Of a DNA stretch of 64,000 nucleotides, positions 8,562 through 17,501 are shown one piece after another. The stretch is from Azotimanducus chitobiosivorans (GTDB lineage Bacteria; Pseudomonadota; Gammaproteobacteria; Pseudomonadales; Azotimanducaceae). The stretch lies in the NCBI GenBank assembly GCA_965200235.1, contig OZ241339.1, positions 1,116,001 through 1,180,000 of the forward strand, read 5' to 3'. The notes under the pieces were generated by a model. That model saw only the letters and a list, made by a program, of their open reading frames with translations, searched no databases and was not told the origin of the DNA. The first letter of the stretch is position 1; each line of letters opens with the position of its first letter. Made by a program: the position numbers and the translations under genes.

Positions 8562-9050
8562 TTATTCAGAAAAGCGGAGCGTGCCGCTGACGCTGCCCGG
8601 CCTCGCCCCAGCCTGCAAGCGAAGCTGCTCAACAGCAATGCCATGCCTCTCGTCGATTGAAACAAGCCAATCAAGCACGCACGCGAAGGATTGATCTTGC
8701 AGCGTGACGAGAATCGCCGCGCCCTCCTGATTGACGCGCAGTAGCGTGAGTCCACAACTTCCGATTGAAGAAGTGAGTACGCCGGGGCGAAGCTGGCTTT
8801 GCTCCTGGGTGCGCGGCTGCGTCTCAACCCACTGAAGCCGTCGCTCCCATGCGCCCGCGTCGCGCTCAGCAGCGTCACGCCATGCACTGACGGGCGCAAA
8901 AACACCCGCCCAGATTATCCAAACGCCGAGCGCTACGCACGCGAATACCATCAGCCATCGCTCGCGTGTGCTCCTTGTCAGCAGCCAGCGACTTACGAAC
9001 ATGCGCGCAGTCGCGACTGTTCGCATCGAACTTGACAACCCGCGCATCAT
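8562..9050 (-). CDS. gspM: Type II secretion system protein M
   Basis: The product is 162 residues with a cytoplasmic N-terminus, one transmembrane helix (about residues 33-52) and a small periplasmic ferredoxin-like domain. It partners GspL in the inner-membrane platform. It is the last gene of the gspE-M run and overlaps gspL by four bases. The sequence is divergent, and identity rests partly on position. Confidence 0.82.
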   Translation of the reverse strand: MMRGLSSSMRTVATARMFVSRWLLTRSTRERWLMVFACVALGVWIIWAGVFAPVSAWRDAAERDAGAWERRLQWVETQPRTQEQSQLRPGVLTSSIGSCGLTLLRVNQEGAAILVTLQDQSFACVLDWLVSIDERHGIAVEQLRLQAGARPGSVSGTLRFSE

Positions 9051-10318
9051 GGTTGTAACCCGACAAGCCGGAATCTAGCGCGCACGCCGTCATCGGTCTG
9101 CGTTGCACCAAGCATTTCGGCCTCCACGAACACTGATTGCACTTCACCAGATATGCCATCGAGCTGATCATAGTCGGCAACGAGCATCTCGACATCGAGT
9201 GCACGACTTCCCTGCTGGTAAGAAAGGCTCCTAACGTTGGCGCTGCCCGCCGCGGTCACTGTCGAGAGGGCAACTGCCAAGTCAATGAAATATGAGGTTT
9301 CTTGACCGCTGCCGCCCTGCTCTCGGTTGACCATTCGAACAATCTCATCGGCATTCATCGCACCATCAAGGCGTTCGATGGCCTGCGCTTGCAGACCCGC
9401 CGCTCGATTCTGCGCAGCGATTGCGAGCACCGCGTCGGTGATGAGCACAAACCCCAACAACAAAGCTGCGAGCGCGATCGGCACGCGCCACCCGCGCTTG
9501 CCCGTTGATTTGATCGACGGTTGGAACTCGCCGACAAGAAGATTGGTCGAAGACGAAAATCCGCCGGACACCAGTCGCGCCAATGGGCTTTCGGCGAGCG
9601 CAAGGGGCTTCGCATTGATCCCAAGGCTGACAAGCGTTTCAAGCATGCCAGCGTCAAGGCTCGCATCAGGGGCGCAGAGCACTCGAACAGGCGCATCGCG
9701 TTCGTTCTGTTCACTTGCCTGCGTCAGAAGCGAAGGCAGAAACGCCGCAAGATCATCGCTGTCAGCTTCGAGTGAGATATGCGCACCTCGCATCAGCACG
9801 CGATGCCCGTCGATCAAGAAGCATGCCTGCTCATCACCATTCACTGGCGCCTCGATCAAACTGGCATCGGAATACACTGCGACCGGTACAATGTCGTAGC
9901 GCGCAAGCGCATCAAGCAGACCGCGCAGCAATGTCTTTGAGACCGCAAATGCGGTGAGTTGATCGCCGTCTCGGACACCGGGCGCGATGTGCGTGTCGTC
10001 TACGGCGCCAGCAAGGTGCTCTTCGGCCAAGTACGGCAGCGCCAGCGCAAGGTTGCGCGAAGTCATCGGCGGCGCGGTGAGCCTCAGGTGCAGGCAGGCG
10101 CGCACGGCGAGCAACAGCGTCACCTCATCCGGTTTGGAGGCAAGCGCGTCAGCAATTGATCGCAGCGTTCCGCAGCCTTCGTCGACGACACCGTGATCGA
10201 TGCCCCCCGCGGTCGCACCGGCGGCGCCCGATGCTGTCCGGCACCAACGCCATTCACGGTCATTGACGTCGCCCTGCGCAAGCGCCTCAAAGTGATCGAA
10301 CCAGATGATGAGCATCAC
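9047..10318 (-). CDS. gspL: Type II secretion system protein L
   Basis: The product is 423 residues. It has a long cytoplasmic actin-like domain with the ASKPDEVTLLLAVRACLHLRL and ALALPYLAEEHLAGAVDD segments, a transmembrane helix (VPIALAALLLGFVLITDAVLA, about residues 279-299) and a periplasmic ferredoxin-like domain. GspL ties the ATPase GspE to the membrane and contacts GspM. Its start overlaps the gspK stop by four bases. Confidence 0.9.
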   Translation of the reverse strand: MMLIIWFDHFEALAQGDVNDREWRWCRTASGAAGATAGGIDHGVVDEGCGTLRSIADALASKPDEVTLLLAVRACLHLRLTAPPMTSRNLALALPYLAEEHLAGAVDDTHIAPGVRDGDQLTAFAVSKTLLRGLLDALARYDIVPVAVYSDASLIEAPVNGDEQACFLIDGHRVLMRGAHISLEADSDDLAAFLPSLLTQASEQNERDAPVRVLCAPDASLDAGMLETLVSLGINAKPLALAESPLARLVSGGFSSSTNLLVGEFQPSIKSTGKRGWRVPIALAALLLGFVLITDAVLAIAAQNRAAGLQAQAIERLDGAMNADEIVRMVNREQGGSGQETSYFIDLAVALSTVTAAGSANVRSLSYQQGSRALDVEMLVADYDQLDGISGEVQSVFVEAEMLGATQTDDGVRARFRLVGLQP

Positions 10319-11241
10319 GCGCTCTCGAAGTTTCTACCGACCAGATGCACCGTGCCGTCCTGCGGGCTTCGATACAGATGGCTTTCCATGCGTGCGCGAC
10401 GATCATTGATTGCGACCTGCGCTTGAACAGCAAAGAAGCGGCTCGTGGTCACAAAGTACGCGCTGCCCTCCCCTGCTTCAAGCAAATCCACATCCTCCAC
10501 GTTCTCGTAATTGCGCTCCCCGGACACAATCGCCTCCGCGACCGCCGGTTCAAACCCAAGTGCTTCAAGAAGAGTCGCTTCGACCGTGTTGATGTTCAAT
10601 TCCAAATTGATAGTCGGCAACGCCACAAGCAGTTCGCCAAACTCGTCATTGTAAGCATCCAGCATAGTGGGCAGGAAGCGAATCTCGCTCGCATCCGCCG
10701 CGAGCGCATTGGCGCTGCGCAAGGCGGGCATCTGCAAGAGAAGCTCCATGTCTTCAGCACCAGGTGTCCGCGATTCAGCGTCCTCATCAATCCAATCGGC
10801 CCACTCGGACGCAATATCCGCAGGCATCTGGAAGTGTGTGAGCAGCGCTTGAAATGCATCCGGCTGCGTATCGGCGGCATTGAGGTTGAACTTAGACTGC
10901 ATATCCCAGACCCGTATTTCAATCTCGCCGCCAGGGATCTCGAAAGGCGCGCGCGTCGTCGCCCAATCCTCGTCTTCAGAGTCAAAAAGACGCGACGCTT
11001 CGTCCTGCCAATCTTCAGCAAGCAGCTGCCGCGCATACTGCTCTGCGCCAATCAGGTATTCTTGGGCTTGTAGCGTGAAGCTCGCCCCGCTTGCGCTTGC
11101 CACCACCAAGCTCTGGCGAGACACCATCTGCCATGCAATTGCGGCAATCACCGCGGTCACAGCGAGCACGCTGATGAGCACGACTCCGCGCTCGCTTCGT
11201 GCGTGCTGTTCGGTGCCTGCGCGGCTCATATCGCTGGTCAT
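10315..11241 (-). CDS. gspK: Type II secretion minor pseudopilin K
   Basis: The product is 308 residues, the usual size of this large minor pseudopilin. The prepilin cleavage motif is SERG^VVLISVLAVTAVIAAIAW near residues 16-20. The rest matches the GspK alpha-helical domain, including WDMQSKFNLNA and later NINTVEATLLEALG. GspK caps the pseudopilus tip with GspI and GspJ. It overlaps both neighbours by four bases. Confidence 0.92.
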   Translation of the reverse strand: MTSDMSRAGTEQHARSERGVVLISVLAVTAVIAAIAWQMVSRQSLVVASASGASFTLQAQEYLIGAEQYARQLLAEDWQDEASRLFDSEDEDWATTRAPFEIPGGEIEIRVWDMQSKFNLNAADTQPDAFQALLTHFQMPADIASEWADWIDEDAESRTPGAEDMELLLQMPALRSANALAADASEIRFLPTMLDAYNDEFGELLVALPTINLELNINTVEATLLEALGFEPAVAEAIVSGERNYENVEDVDLLEAGEGSAYFVTTSRFFAVQAQVAINDRRARMESHLYRSPQDGTVHLVGRNFESA

Positions 11242-11939
11242 ATCGATATCGCGCCGGGTTGAACTTCCCCGCTCGGCGCCGCGAGTTCTTCTTCATTCGC
11301 ATCATCATCGCCGGGCGACTGATCACCAGCGCCCTCCCCGACCGGCGCTTCCTGCGGCAGATCGATGACGCGGGCGAATTCGCCGATGCCGCTCACCTGC
11401 ATGATGATACGGACACCTAGCGCGGGTTCTAACTCTTCTGCAACCGACACATGGGTATCGCCGCGCAGCACTTGTGATTCAGTAATCGGTTCGAAAGTCA
11501 CTGACGCCACATTCTTCGCGAGACTCATGGTGCGCGCTTGCGTGTCCGGCGCACGATCAAGAATCTCCCAATACTGCCTTTGCAAGGCTTCGCCTTCAAC
11601 GAAGTAGCGTACCCTTTGCAGATCGCTTCGAGCATGGTCCGCTGGATTCGCCCAGCCTCTCCGAGTGAATTCGATCTCGTTCGGGCTGATGATCAGCGAG
11701 TTGGTGAAGTCGCCGAGTTCGTCGCGCACTTCGCGCGGCACGTATTGCAGCAAGTCGCGGCTGAGGCGAGCAATGCCGCGCTCCAGATCAATCATGCGAT
11801 CACCGTATTCGCTGGCAACGCGCTGCGCTTCAATCGCTTGATAGAGCAGCGTGCCTGCGGCAAGCGAGACGACGCTGAAAATCGCGAGGGCGATAAGCAT
11901 CTCGATGAGCGTGAACGCAGAAGATTGCTTGTGAAGCAT
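11238..11939 (-). CDS. gspJ: Type II secretion minor pseudopilin J
   Basis: The product is 233 residues. The N-terminal class III leader reads MLHKQSSA^FTLIEMLIALAIFS, with Ala rather than Gly before the cleavage site. The remainder follows GspJ (YGDRMIDLERGIARLSRDLLQY, WEILDRAP). It is part of the I-J-K tip complex. A 33-bp gap separates it from gspI. Confidence 0.92.
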   Translation of the reverse strand: MLHKQSSAFTLIEMLIALAIFSVVSLAAGTLLYQAIEAQRVASEYGDRMIDLERGIARLSRDLLQYVPREVRDELGDFTNSLIISPNEIEFTRRGWANPADHARSDLQRVRYFVEGEALQRQYWEILDRAPDTQARTMSLAKNVASVTFEPITESQVLRGDTHVSVAEELEPALGVRIIMQVSGIGEFARVIDLPQEAPVGEGAGDQSPGDDDANEEELAAPSGEVQPGAISI

Positions 11940-11972
11940 GTTATCGCCCGCGATTTGGATGTTCAGCTTTCA

Positions 11973-12356
11973 TCAATAGCGCCCGACATAGCCGATAAGG
12001 CTCGTTGCGTAATCATCAAAGGATTCGGATTCGACGAGCCGCACTTGCACCTCGACGCGCCGCAGCCAGGGATGAGATGTCGGGCGCACAGTGCGTGTCA
12101 CTTCCCATTCTCGACCAGCCATTTGCACCAGGCGCTGCCGGCGGCCAGTTTCAATCGGGGTGTCTTTCACCCGCCGCTCGAGTCTCGCAGTGGCCATCTC
12201 GTTGCTCGCAACCCAGCCTGCCACGCGACCCGCTTCAATGCGTTCAAGCGAGCGTAGCGAACCGCTCGTGGCGTTGCCGAACATGCTCATGGCGATGCCA
12301 AGCACCAGCAGCGCGACGAGAATTTCGATGAGTGTGAACGCCTTGTCCGAGTGCAT
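11973..12356 (-). CDS. gspI: Type II secretion minor pseudopilin I
   Basis: The product is 127 residues. The short leader is MHSDKA^FTLIEILVALLVLGIAM, again with Ala at -1. The body has the GspI features VASNEMATARLE and WEVTRTV. ATG 12356 gives the short leader that PilD-type peptidases need; the longer upstream frame is antisense-like sequence. It initiates the pseudopilus tip with GspJ and GspK. Confidence 0.92.
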   Translation of the reverse strand: MHSDKAFTLIEILVALLVLGIAMSMFGNATSGSLRSLERIEAGRVAGWVASNEMATARLERRVKDTPIETGRRQRLVQMAGREWEVTRTVRPTSHPWLRRVEVQVRLVESESFDDYATSLIGYVGRY

Positions 12357-12363
12357 GGCGCGT

Positions 12364-12894
12364 TCAGGCGCAGGCGAGCGCGGCGCGCGCCATGCCGTCC
12401 GAACTGACCTCGCAGGTGCCTTGTGAATGGGTCGAGAACACAGCAATCGAAAACGGCGTTATCTCGCCGCTCGACAAAATCAGCACTGGGGGCGCCTGCC
12501 GCGCCCGTCCGAGCGCAAGCGCACGCGATTCCACGCTCGCCTGCAGCTCGAATCCTGCAGGCATCTCATACGCGGCAAACGGCTGCGTGTCGCTTTTCCG
12601 CCATCGATTGGCCTCCACATCAAGATATTCGAAGCCATAGCTGCGCGCGCCCGGACGCAGCCCCCACTGTTGATTGGAAGTAATGGCGTTGACGCGGGCA
12701 AGCTCAATGGCGCGACTTAAGCGGTCTGCTTCCGTGTGCAATGCAACGCGGCGCTCCGCGCCCAAGCTCGGCGTAATAAGCGCGGCGACCACAGCCAGAA
12801 TGGCCACCACAATCAACAGCTCGATCAGCGTGAAGCCCTGACGGTGATCAAGCGAGCGGTTCGGGCTACAGGTCTTTGTAATAGATGTCCGCAT
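12364..12894 (-). CDS. gspH: Type II secretion pseudopilin H
   Basis: The product is about 176 residues. The leader ends DHRQG^FTLIELLIVVAILAVVAALITPS and leads into a GspH beta domain with LSRAIELARVNAITSNQQWGLR. The start ATG 12894 overlaps the end of gspG by 29 bases; ATG 12912 is an alternative. Confidence 0.9.
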   Translation of the reverse strand: MRTSITKTCSPNRSLDHRQGFTLIELLIVVAILAVVAALITPSLGAERRVALHTEADRLSRAIELARVNAITSNQQWGLRPGARSYGFEYLDVEANRWRKSDTQPFAAYEMPAGFELQASVESRALALGRARQAPPVLILSSGEITPFSIAVFSTHSQGTCEVSSDGMARAALACA

Positions 12895-13348
12895 CAAAGC
12901 CCTCGCCGCCAAGTGCGCCGTCCGCGCCGAGTGAGTAGAGCTCGAAAGAGCCGCCGGTGGCGCTGTAGCGAAATGGAGATCCCCAGGGGTCCTCAGGCAA
13001 CCTCTTCAAGTACCCTTCTGAAGGATAGTTGGCTGGCTCCGGATAGCTTTCCGGCTTGCTCGCAAGCGCCTCCAAGCCTTGCGTGGTCGAAGGGTAGCGA
13101 AAATTGTCGAGCTTGTAGAGGTGCAGCGCGTTGGCGACCGATTGCAAATCGGTCTTCACGGCAACGACGCGCGCCTGATCATCCCGTCCTACGAGGTTCG
13201 GCACAATCAGCGCGGCAAATATGCCGATAATCACCACCACCAGCAGGATCTCGATGAGGGTAAAGCCTTGTTGCCGGCCTTCGGGTTGACGAGGCGTATG
13301 CCGCCCGTGCACATGGCCGGATGGTTTGAGCGCGCGCTGGGTGTTCAT
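12866..13348 (-). CDS. gspG: Type II secretion major pseudopilin G
   Basis: The product is 160 residues. The leader is about 27 residues and rather long, ending GRQQG^FTLIEILLVVVIIGIFAA. The mature part has the GspG calcium-binding C-terminus (LPEDPWGSPFRY, FELYSLGADGALGGEGFDADI). It is the main subunit of the pseudopilus. The start overlaps the gspF stop (ATGA). Confidence 0.95.
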   Translation of the reverse strand: MNTQRALKPSGHVHGRHTPRQPEGRQQGFTLIEILLVVVIIGIFAALIVPNLVGRDDQARVVAVKTDLQSVANALHLYKLDNFRYPSTTQGLEALASKPESYPEPANYPSEGYLKRLPEDPWGSPFRYSATGGSFELYSLGADGALGGEGFDADIYYKDL

Positions 13349-14562
13349 GAGAGAAACTGATTCATCTGGGTGATGGGGAGCAGGATGGCGAGGACGATCG
13401 TAAGCACGAGTCCGCCCATAATAAGCAGCATGGCTGGCTCGAAGAGACGTGTCAGTGTAGTGGTTATTCTCTCAAACTCTGCGTGCTGATACTCAGCGAC
13501 GCGAACGAGCATGGCATCAAGCTGGCCGCTCTTTTCGCCGCTCGCCGCCATGTGCACCATGATCGGCGGCACATGCGGCACTTCTTTGAGCGCATTCGCA
13601 AAGCTCGCACCTTCGGTGACACGCCTCGTCGCTTCGTTGTAGCCGCCGCGCATGGCACTGTTCTTGACGACGGATGCCGCGATCGACATGGCTTCGGCGA
13701 GCGGCACGCCGCTTGATGTCAGCACGCCAAGCGTGTTGGCGTAGCGGCTGGTGTGTAAACCGCGCGAAACACGGCGAATAAGCGGCAGTCGCAAGACGAA
13801 CTGATCGAGTTTCAGGCGAACGGGCTTCTGCCTGAAGGCGATACGAAAACCGACAGAGGCGAGCAGCACGCACATCAGCGCGATCACGCCATACTCGCGC
13901 ACCGCATCGCTCGCCACGATCAAGGCGCGGGTGATGAACGGCAGCGCTTGCTCGGTGCGCTCGAACACCGCCACCATGTCCGGCACCACATAGCCAAGCA
14001 AGCCCGCCACCACCGCGAGCGACAGGAAGAACAGCATGATCGGGTAGACCATCGCCATGGAAAGGTTCTGCATGGATTGATGTCGGCCTTCGGTGTATTC
14101 GGCGAGGCTGCTCAAGATGCCCGGCAAGTAGCCGGCGCGCTCACCTGCTTCAACAGCAGAGACGTAGATGCTCTCAAATGACTGCGGATGTTCGGCGAGG
14201 GACTGCGCGAGCGAGCGCCCTTCGAGCACGCGGCTGCGTACCATGAGAAAGATGTTCTTCGTGCGCGTTCGATCTGATTGCTGCGCGGTTGCGAGCAGCG
14301 TTTCTTCGACCGGCAGCCCAGCATTGAGGAGCGTCGCCATCTGCCTCGTCGCGACAGCAAGCTCAAGTGATGACAGCCGCGAAAAGAAGCTCGCGAAGCG
14401 CGGCGCATTGGCCGCGCCTTGCACGCGAGACCGCGTCACATCAAGCGGCACAAGACCTTGCTCGCGAAGCTGCGTGCGCACTTGACGCGGCGAATCCGCC
14501 TGCACGCTGCCTTTTTTTCGCCGCCCGCCAGCGTCGAGCGCGGAATACTTGAACAGTGCCAT
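13345..14562 (-). CDS. gspF: Type II secretion inner-membrane protein F
   Basis: The product is 405 residues, typical of GspF. It has two repeated cytoplasmic helical domains, each followed by membrane helices; the signatures are ATRQMATLLNAGLPVEETL and GVLTSSGVPLAEAMSIAA, and it ends in a hydrophobic segment. It is the polytopic core of the assembly platform. It lies 10 bp after gspE. Confidence 0.95.
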   Translation of the reverse strand: MALFKYSALDAGGRRKKGSVQADSPRQVRTQLREQGLVPLDVTRSRVQGAANAPRFASFFSRLSSLELAVATRQMATLLNAGLPVEETLLATAQQSDRTRTKNIFLMVRSRVLEGRSLAQSLAEHPQSFESIYVSAVEAGERAGYLPGILSSLAEYTEGRHQSMQNLSMAMVYPIMLFFLSLAVVAGLLGYVVPDMVAVFERTEQALPFITRALIVASDAVREYGVIALMCVLLASVGFRIAFRQKPVRLKLDQFVLRLPLIRRVSRGLHTSRYANTLGVLTSSGVPLAEAMSIAASVVKNSAMRGGYNEATRRVTEGASFANALKEVPHVPPIMVHMAASGEKSGQLDAMLVRVAEYQHAEFERITTTLTRLFEPAMLLIMGGLVLTIVLAILLPITQMNQFLS

Positions 14563-14572
14563 GGGAGCCTGC

Positions 14573-16078
14573 TTAGACCTCCGCCGTCACCCGAATCGCC
14601 TCGTCCACGCTCGTGATGCCGTCTTTGACCTTGGCGTAGGCATCGTCGCGAATCGATGGGCAGTGTATTCTCGCCGCCTGCTCAAGCTCGGACTCGGAGA
14701 CCTGATCATGGACGAGACCACGCAGCGTCTGATCAAACTCGATGAGTTCATAAATGCCAGTGCGACCGAGATAGCCCTCACCTGCGCAGTGGTCGCAGCC
14801 GACCGGCTGCCAGACTTCTTTGCCTTCATCGCCACCAGCGGCGCGAATGAACTCACGTTCACGCGCGTTCGGCGCCTGCAAGGTTCGGCAGTGCGGGCAG
14901 AGTTTGCGTACAAGGCGCTGCGCCATGACGCCGTTCAAGCTTGAAGCGAGCAGCCACGGCGTGATACCCATATCCACGAGGCGCGTCACTGCGCCGATGG
15001 CCGTGTTGGTGTGCAAGGTGGAGAGCACCAAGTGACCTGTCAAGCTTGCGCGAATGGCGATGTCTGCTGTTTCGGTGTCGCGGATCTCGCCAACCATGAT
15101 GACATCCGGATCTTGCCGCAAAATCGCGCGCAAGCCGACGGCAAAACTGAGATCTGCTTTGAGATTGACTTGCGTCTGACCGATGCCGCTCAGTTGATAT
15201 TCGATCGGATCTTCGACTGTCAGCACATTCAGGCTTGTGGTATCGACTTCTGAAAGGCTCGCATACAACGTCGTCGTTTTGCCGGAACCAGTCGGGCCGG
15301 TGACAAGGAGGATGCCGTGCGGACGGCCTGTGAGAGAACGCAAACGATTGAGGTCTTGCGGCGCCATGCCAAGGCGCGGCAAGGTGAGGCGCGTGCCCTG
15401 CTTCTCTAGCAGCCGCATGACGACGCGCTCGCCTTCGGCGGTCGGCATCGTCGAGACGCGCACATCGATCTCCCGGCCGGCAACGCGAAGCGAAATGCGG
15501 CCATCCTGCGGGACGCGCTTCTCGGCGATGTCGAGCTCGGCCATGACCTTGATGCGCGAGACCAGCAAAGGCGCAAGCGCACGCTTGGGTCGCAGCACTT
15601 CGCGAAGCTGACCGTCCACCCGCAGACGCACGACAAGATCACTTTCGAAGGTCTCGACATGCACATCGCTCGATTGACGACGCAAGGCTTCGGTCAGGAT
15701 GGCATTGATGAGGCGGATGATCGGCGCATCGTCCTCCTGCTCAAGCAGGTCGCCGGCATTGGGCACGGCTTGCGCGAGATCTTCGAGCAGCAACGACTCG
15801 CCAGCGTCCTCGGCGATGCGCTGCGCTTCGCTTGCATCTCGCTCGTAGATGCCGGACAAGGCTTCGCTGAATGCTTCAGGAAGGAGGACGCGCCAAGCGA
15901 GGCGAGGTCCCGCAAGGCGCGCCGCTTCGGCGAGTGCCGAGACGTGGGCATCCTTCACATACAGCACTTCTCGCTTTGCCGGATCAAGCGTTACTTGATG
16001 CCGTTTCGACCATGCGAACGGCAAGCGCTCGATGCGCCAGTCGGTGGCGTCCGTATCAGCGCTGTAAGCTAAAGGCAT
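14573..16078 (-). CDS. gspE: Type II secretion assembly ATPase E
   Basis: The product is 501 residues. The order is the N1E domain, Walker A GPTGSGKTT (261-269), Asp and His boxes (LNVLTVEDPIEY, LVLSTLHTNTA), Walker B with DPDVIMVGEIRD, and a four-Cys zinc site at C394, C397, C428 and C431. It powers pseudopilus growth at the inner membrane. It is the first gene of the gsp run on the minus strand, and no gspD or gspC precedes it. The 178 bp upstream hold no gene. Confidence 0.96.
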   Translation of the reverse strand: MPLAYSADTDATDWRIERLPFAWSKRHQVTLDPAKREVLYVKDAHVSALAEAARLAGPRLAWRVLLPEAFSEALSGIYERDASEAQRIAEDAGESLLLEDLAQAVPNAGDLLEQEDDAPIIRLINAILTEALRRQSSDVHVETFESDLVVRLRVDGQLREVLRPKRALAPLLVSRIKVMAELDIAEKRVPQDGRISLRVAGREIDVRVSTMPTAEGERVVMRLLEKQGTRLTLPRLGMAPQDLNRLRSLTGRPHGILLVTGPTGSGKTTTLYASLSEVDTTSLNVLTVEDPIEYQLSGIGQTQVNLKADLSFAVGLRAILRQDPDVIMVGEIRDTETADIAIRASLTGHLVLSTLHTNTAIGAVTRLVDMGITPWLLASSLNGVMAQRLVRKLCPHCRTLQAPNAREREFIRAAGGDEGKEVWQPVGCDHCAGEGYLGRTGIYELIEFDQTLRGLVHDQVSESELEQAARIHCPSIRDDAYAKVKDGITSVDEAIRVTAEV

Positions 16079-16256
16079 CGGCGAGCAATTGGTAGCATCT
16101 CATGCGCTGATGATACTCCGGTGTCACCGAAAGTAACACCAGCTTGTCAAGGTCGTAGCGTGCTGCGAGCCGCGCCTTGACCGTCGCGCTTGTGCCTTGC
16201 AGGGTCAGCCGTGATGCTCGGCGATTGGTCGAGCACCGATAAGGCGAGATTGCGCG

Positions 16257-17459
16257 CTACAGTCCAAGCACGAGTTTCGCCATGATATTCCGCTGGATTT
16301 CGTTCGAGCCTGCGTAAATCGACACCTTGCGCAGATTGAAGTAGGACTGCGCGACGCCATTGCTCCATTCGGGACCGACTGGCTGAAAGTTGTCACCTTC
16401 AAAAGGCGTCGAGCCGTCGAGCGGTAGCGCGTAGTAGCCCGAATACTCCACCCACAATTCTGACACTTGCTGCTGCAGCTCTGTGCCGCGTGCTTTGAGG
16501 AGCGATGATTCCGGGCCGACGTTCTGACCGGCCGCCAGCGCGCCAAGAATGCGGAGTTCGGTGAATTCGAGCGCCAGCACTTCGATTTCGGTACTCGCGA
16601 GCTTCAGCGCAAAGCTGTTCTGATCTTCAGCGGGCAATGGTTCGCTTGCCATGAGTTCCTGCAAGTGTTCGAGCGACGCTTTGAGACGCGGCGAATAGAC
16701 CGTGCCGCGCTCGAACTCAAGCAGGTACTTTGCGCAAGTCCATCCCTGCCCTTCCTCGCCGACGAGGTTCTCTTTCGGAACCTTGACATCTTCAAAATAG
16801 ACGGTGTTGATTTCCTGCAGGCCTTCGCTCGGCTGATCAATGGTGATGATCGGCCGGACACTGACGCCGGGCGAGTGCATGTCGATTAAGAGAAACGAAA
16901 TGCCAAGCTGCTTGCGGTCTTCTTTGGAGGTACGCACCAGGCAGAAAATCCAGTCGGCGTGCTGCGCAAGCGTGGTCCACGTCTTGACGCCGTTGACAAG
17001 GTAATGATCGCCCGCATCGATGGCGCGTGTTGACAGCGAAGCGAGGTCTGAGCCCGAACCAGGTTCGGAGTAGCCTTGGCACCACCAGACTCGGCTGTTC
17101 AGGATGTCCGGCAAGAAGCGCTGCTTTTGCTCTTCCGTGCCGAACTTCATGATCACTGGCGCCACCATATTGATGCCGAACGGCAGCACATTCGGCGCGC
17201 CGGCGCGTGCGAGTTCCAAGTCAAACAGGTAGGTTTGCGTGGGCGTGAAGCCAGCCCCGCCATGCTCGATCGGCCAGTTGGTGGCTGCCCAGCCTTTCTC
17301 GGCAAGCGCTTGCTGCCACTGCATCTGCTCTTCGCGCCAGACGCGACCTGTTGCCGTTTTCGCCTTTCGCGCCCGCACCTCGGCAGGCCATGCGCCCGAG
17401 AGCCATTCGCGAACCTCCATTTGAAAGGCGCGGTCTTCGTCGCTGAAAGAAAAATCCAT
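16257..17459 (-). CDS. Acyl-CoA dehydrogenase family protein
   Basis: The product is 400 residues in one standard acyl-CoA dehydrogenase fold. The FAD signature is WCQGYSEPGSGSDLASLST, and the C-terminal segment YAGSNEIQRNIMAKLVLGL is typical of the ACAD group related to PimC and the long-substrate FadE-like enzymes. It removes two hydrogens from an acyl-CoA and passes electrons to ETF (etfBA at 3128-4806). The substrate is unknown. It follows the thiolase by 42 bp on the same strand and is probably cotranscribed. Confidence 0.92.
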   Translation of the reverse strand: MDFSFSDEDRAFQMEVREWLSGAWPAEVRARKAKTATGRVWREEQMQWQQALAEKGWAATNWPIEHGGAGFTPTQTYLFDLELARAGAPNVLPFGINMVAPVIMKFGTEEQKQRFLPDILNSRVWWCQGYSEPGSGSDLASLSTRAIDAGDHYLVNGVKTWTTLAQHADWIFCLVRTSKEDRKQLGISFLLIDMHSPGVSVRPIITIDQPSEGLQEINTVYFEDVKVPKENLVGEEGQGWTCAKYLLEFERGTVYSPRLKASLEHLQELMASEPLPAEDQNSFALKLASTEIEVLALEFTELRILGALAAGQNVGPESSLLKARGTELQQQVSELWVEYSGYYALPLDGSTPFEGDNFQPVGPEWSNGVAQSYFNLRKVSIYAGSNEIQRNIMAKLVLGL

Positions 17460-17501
17460 TCTCGTGGTCTTCTCTATGTTGGTAAGGGTTGGAAGCGTCG
17501 G

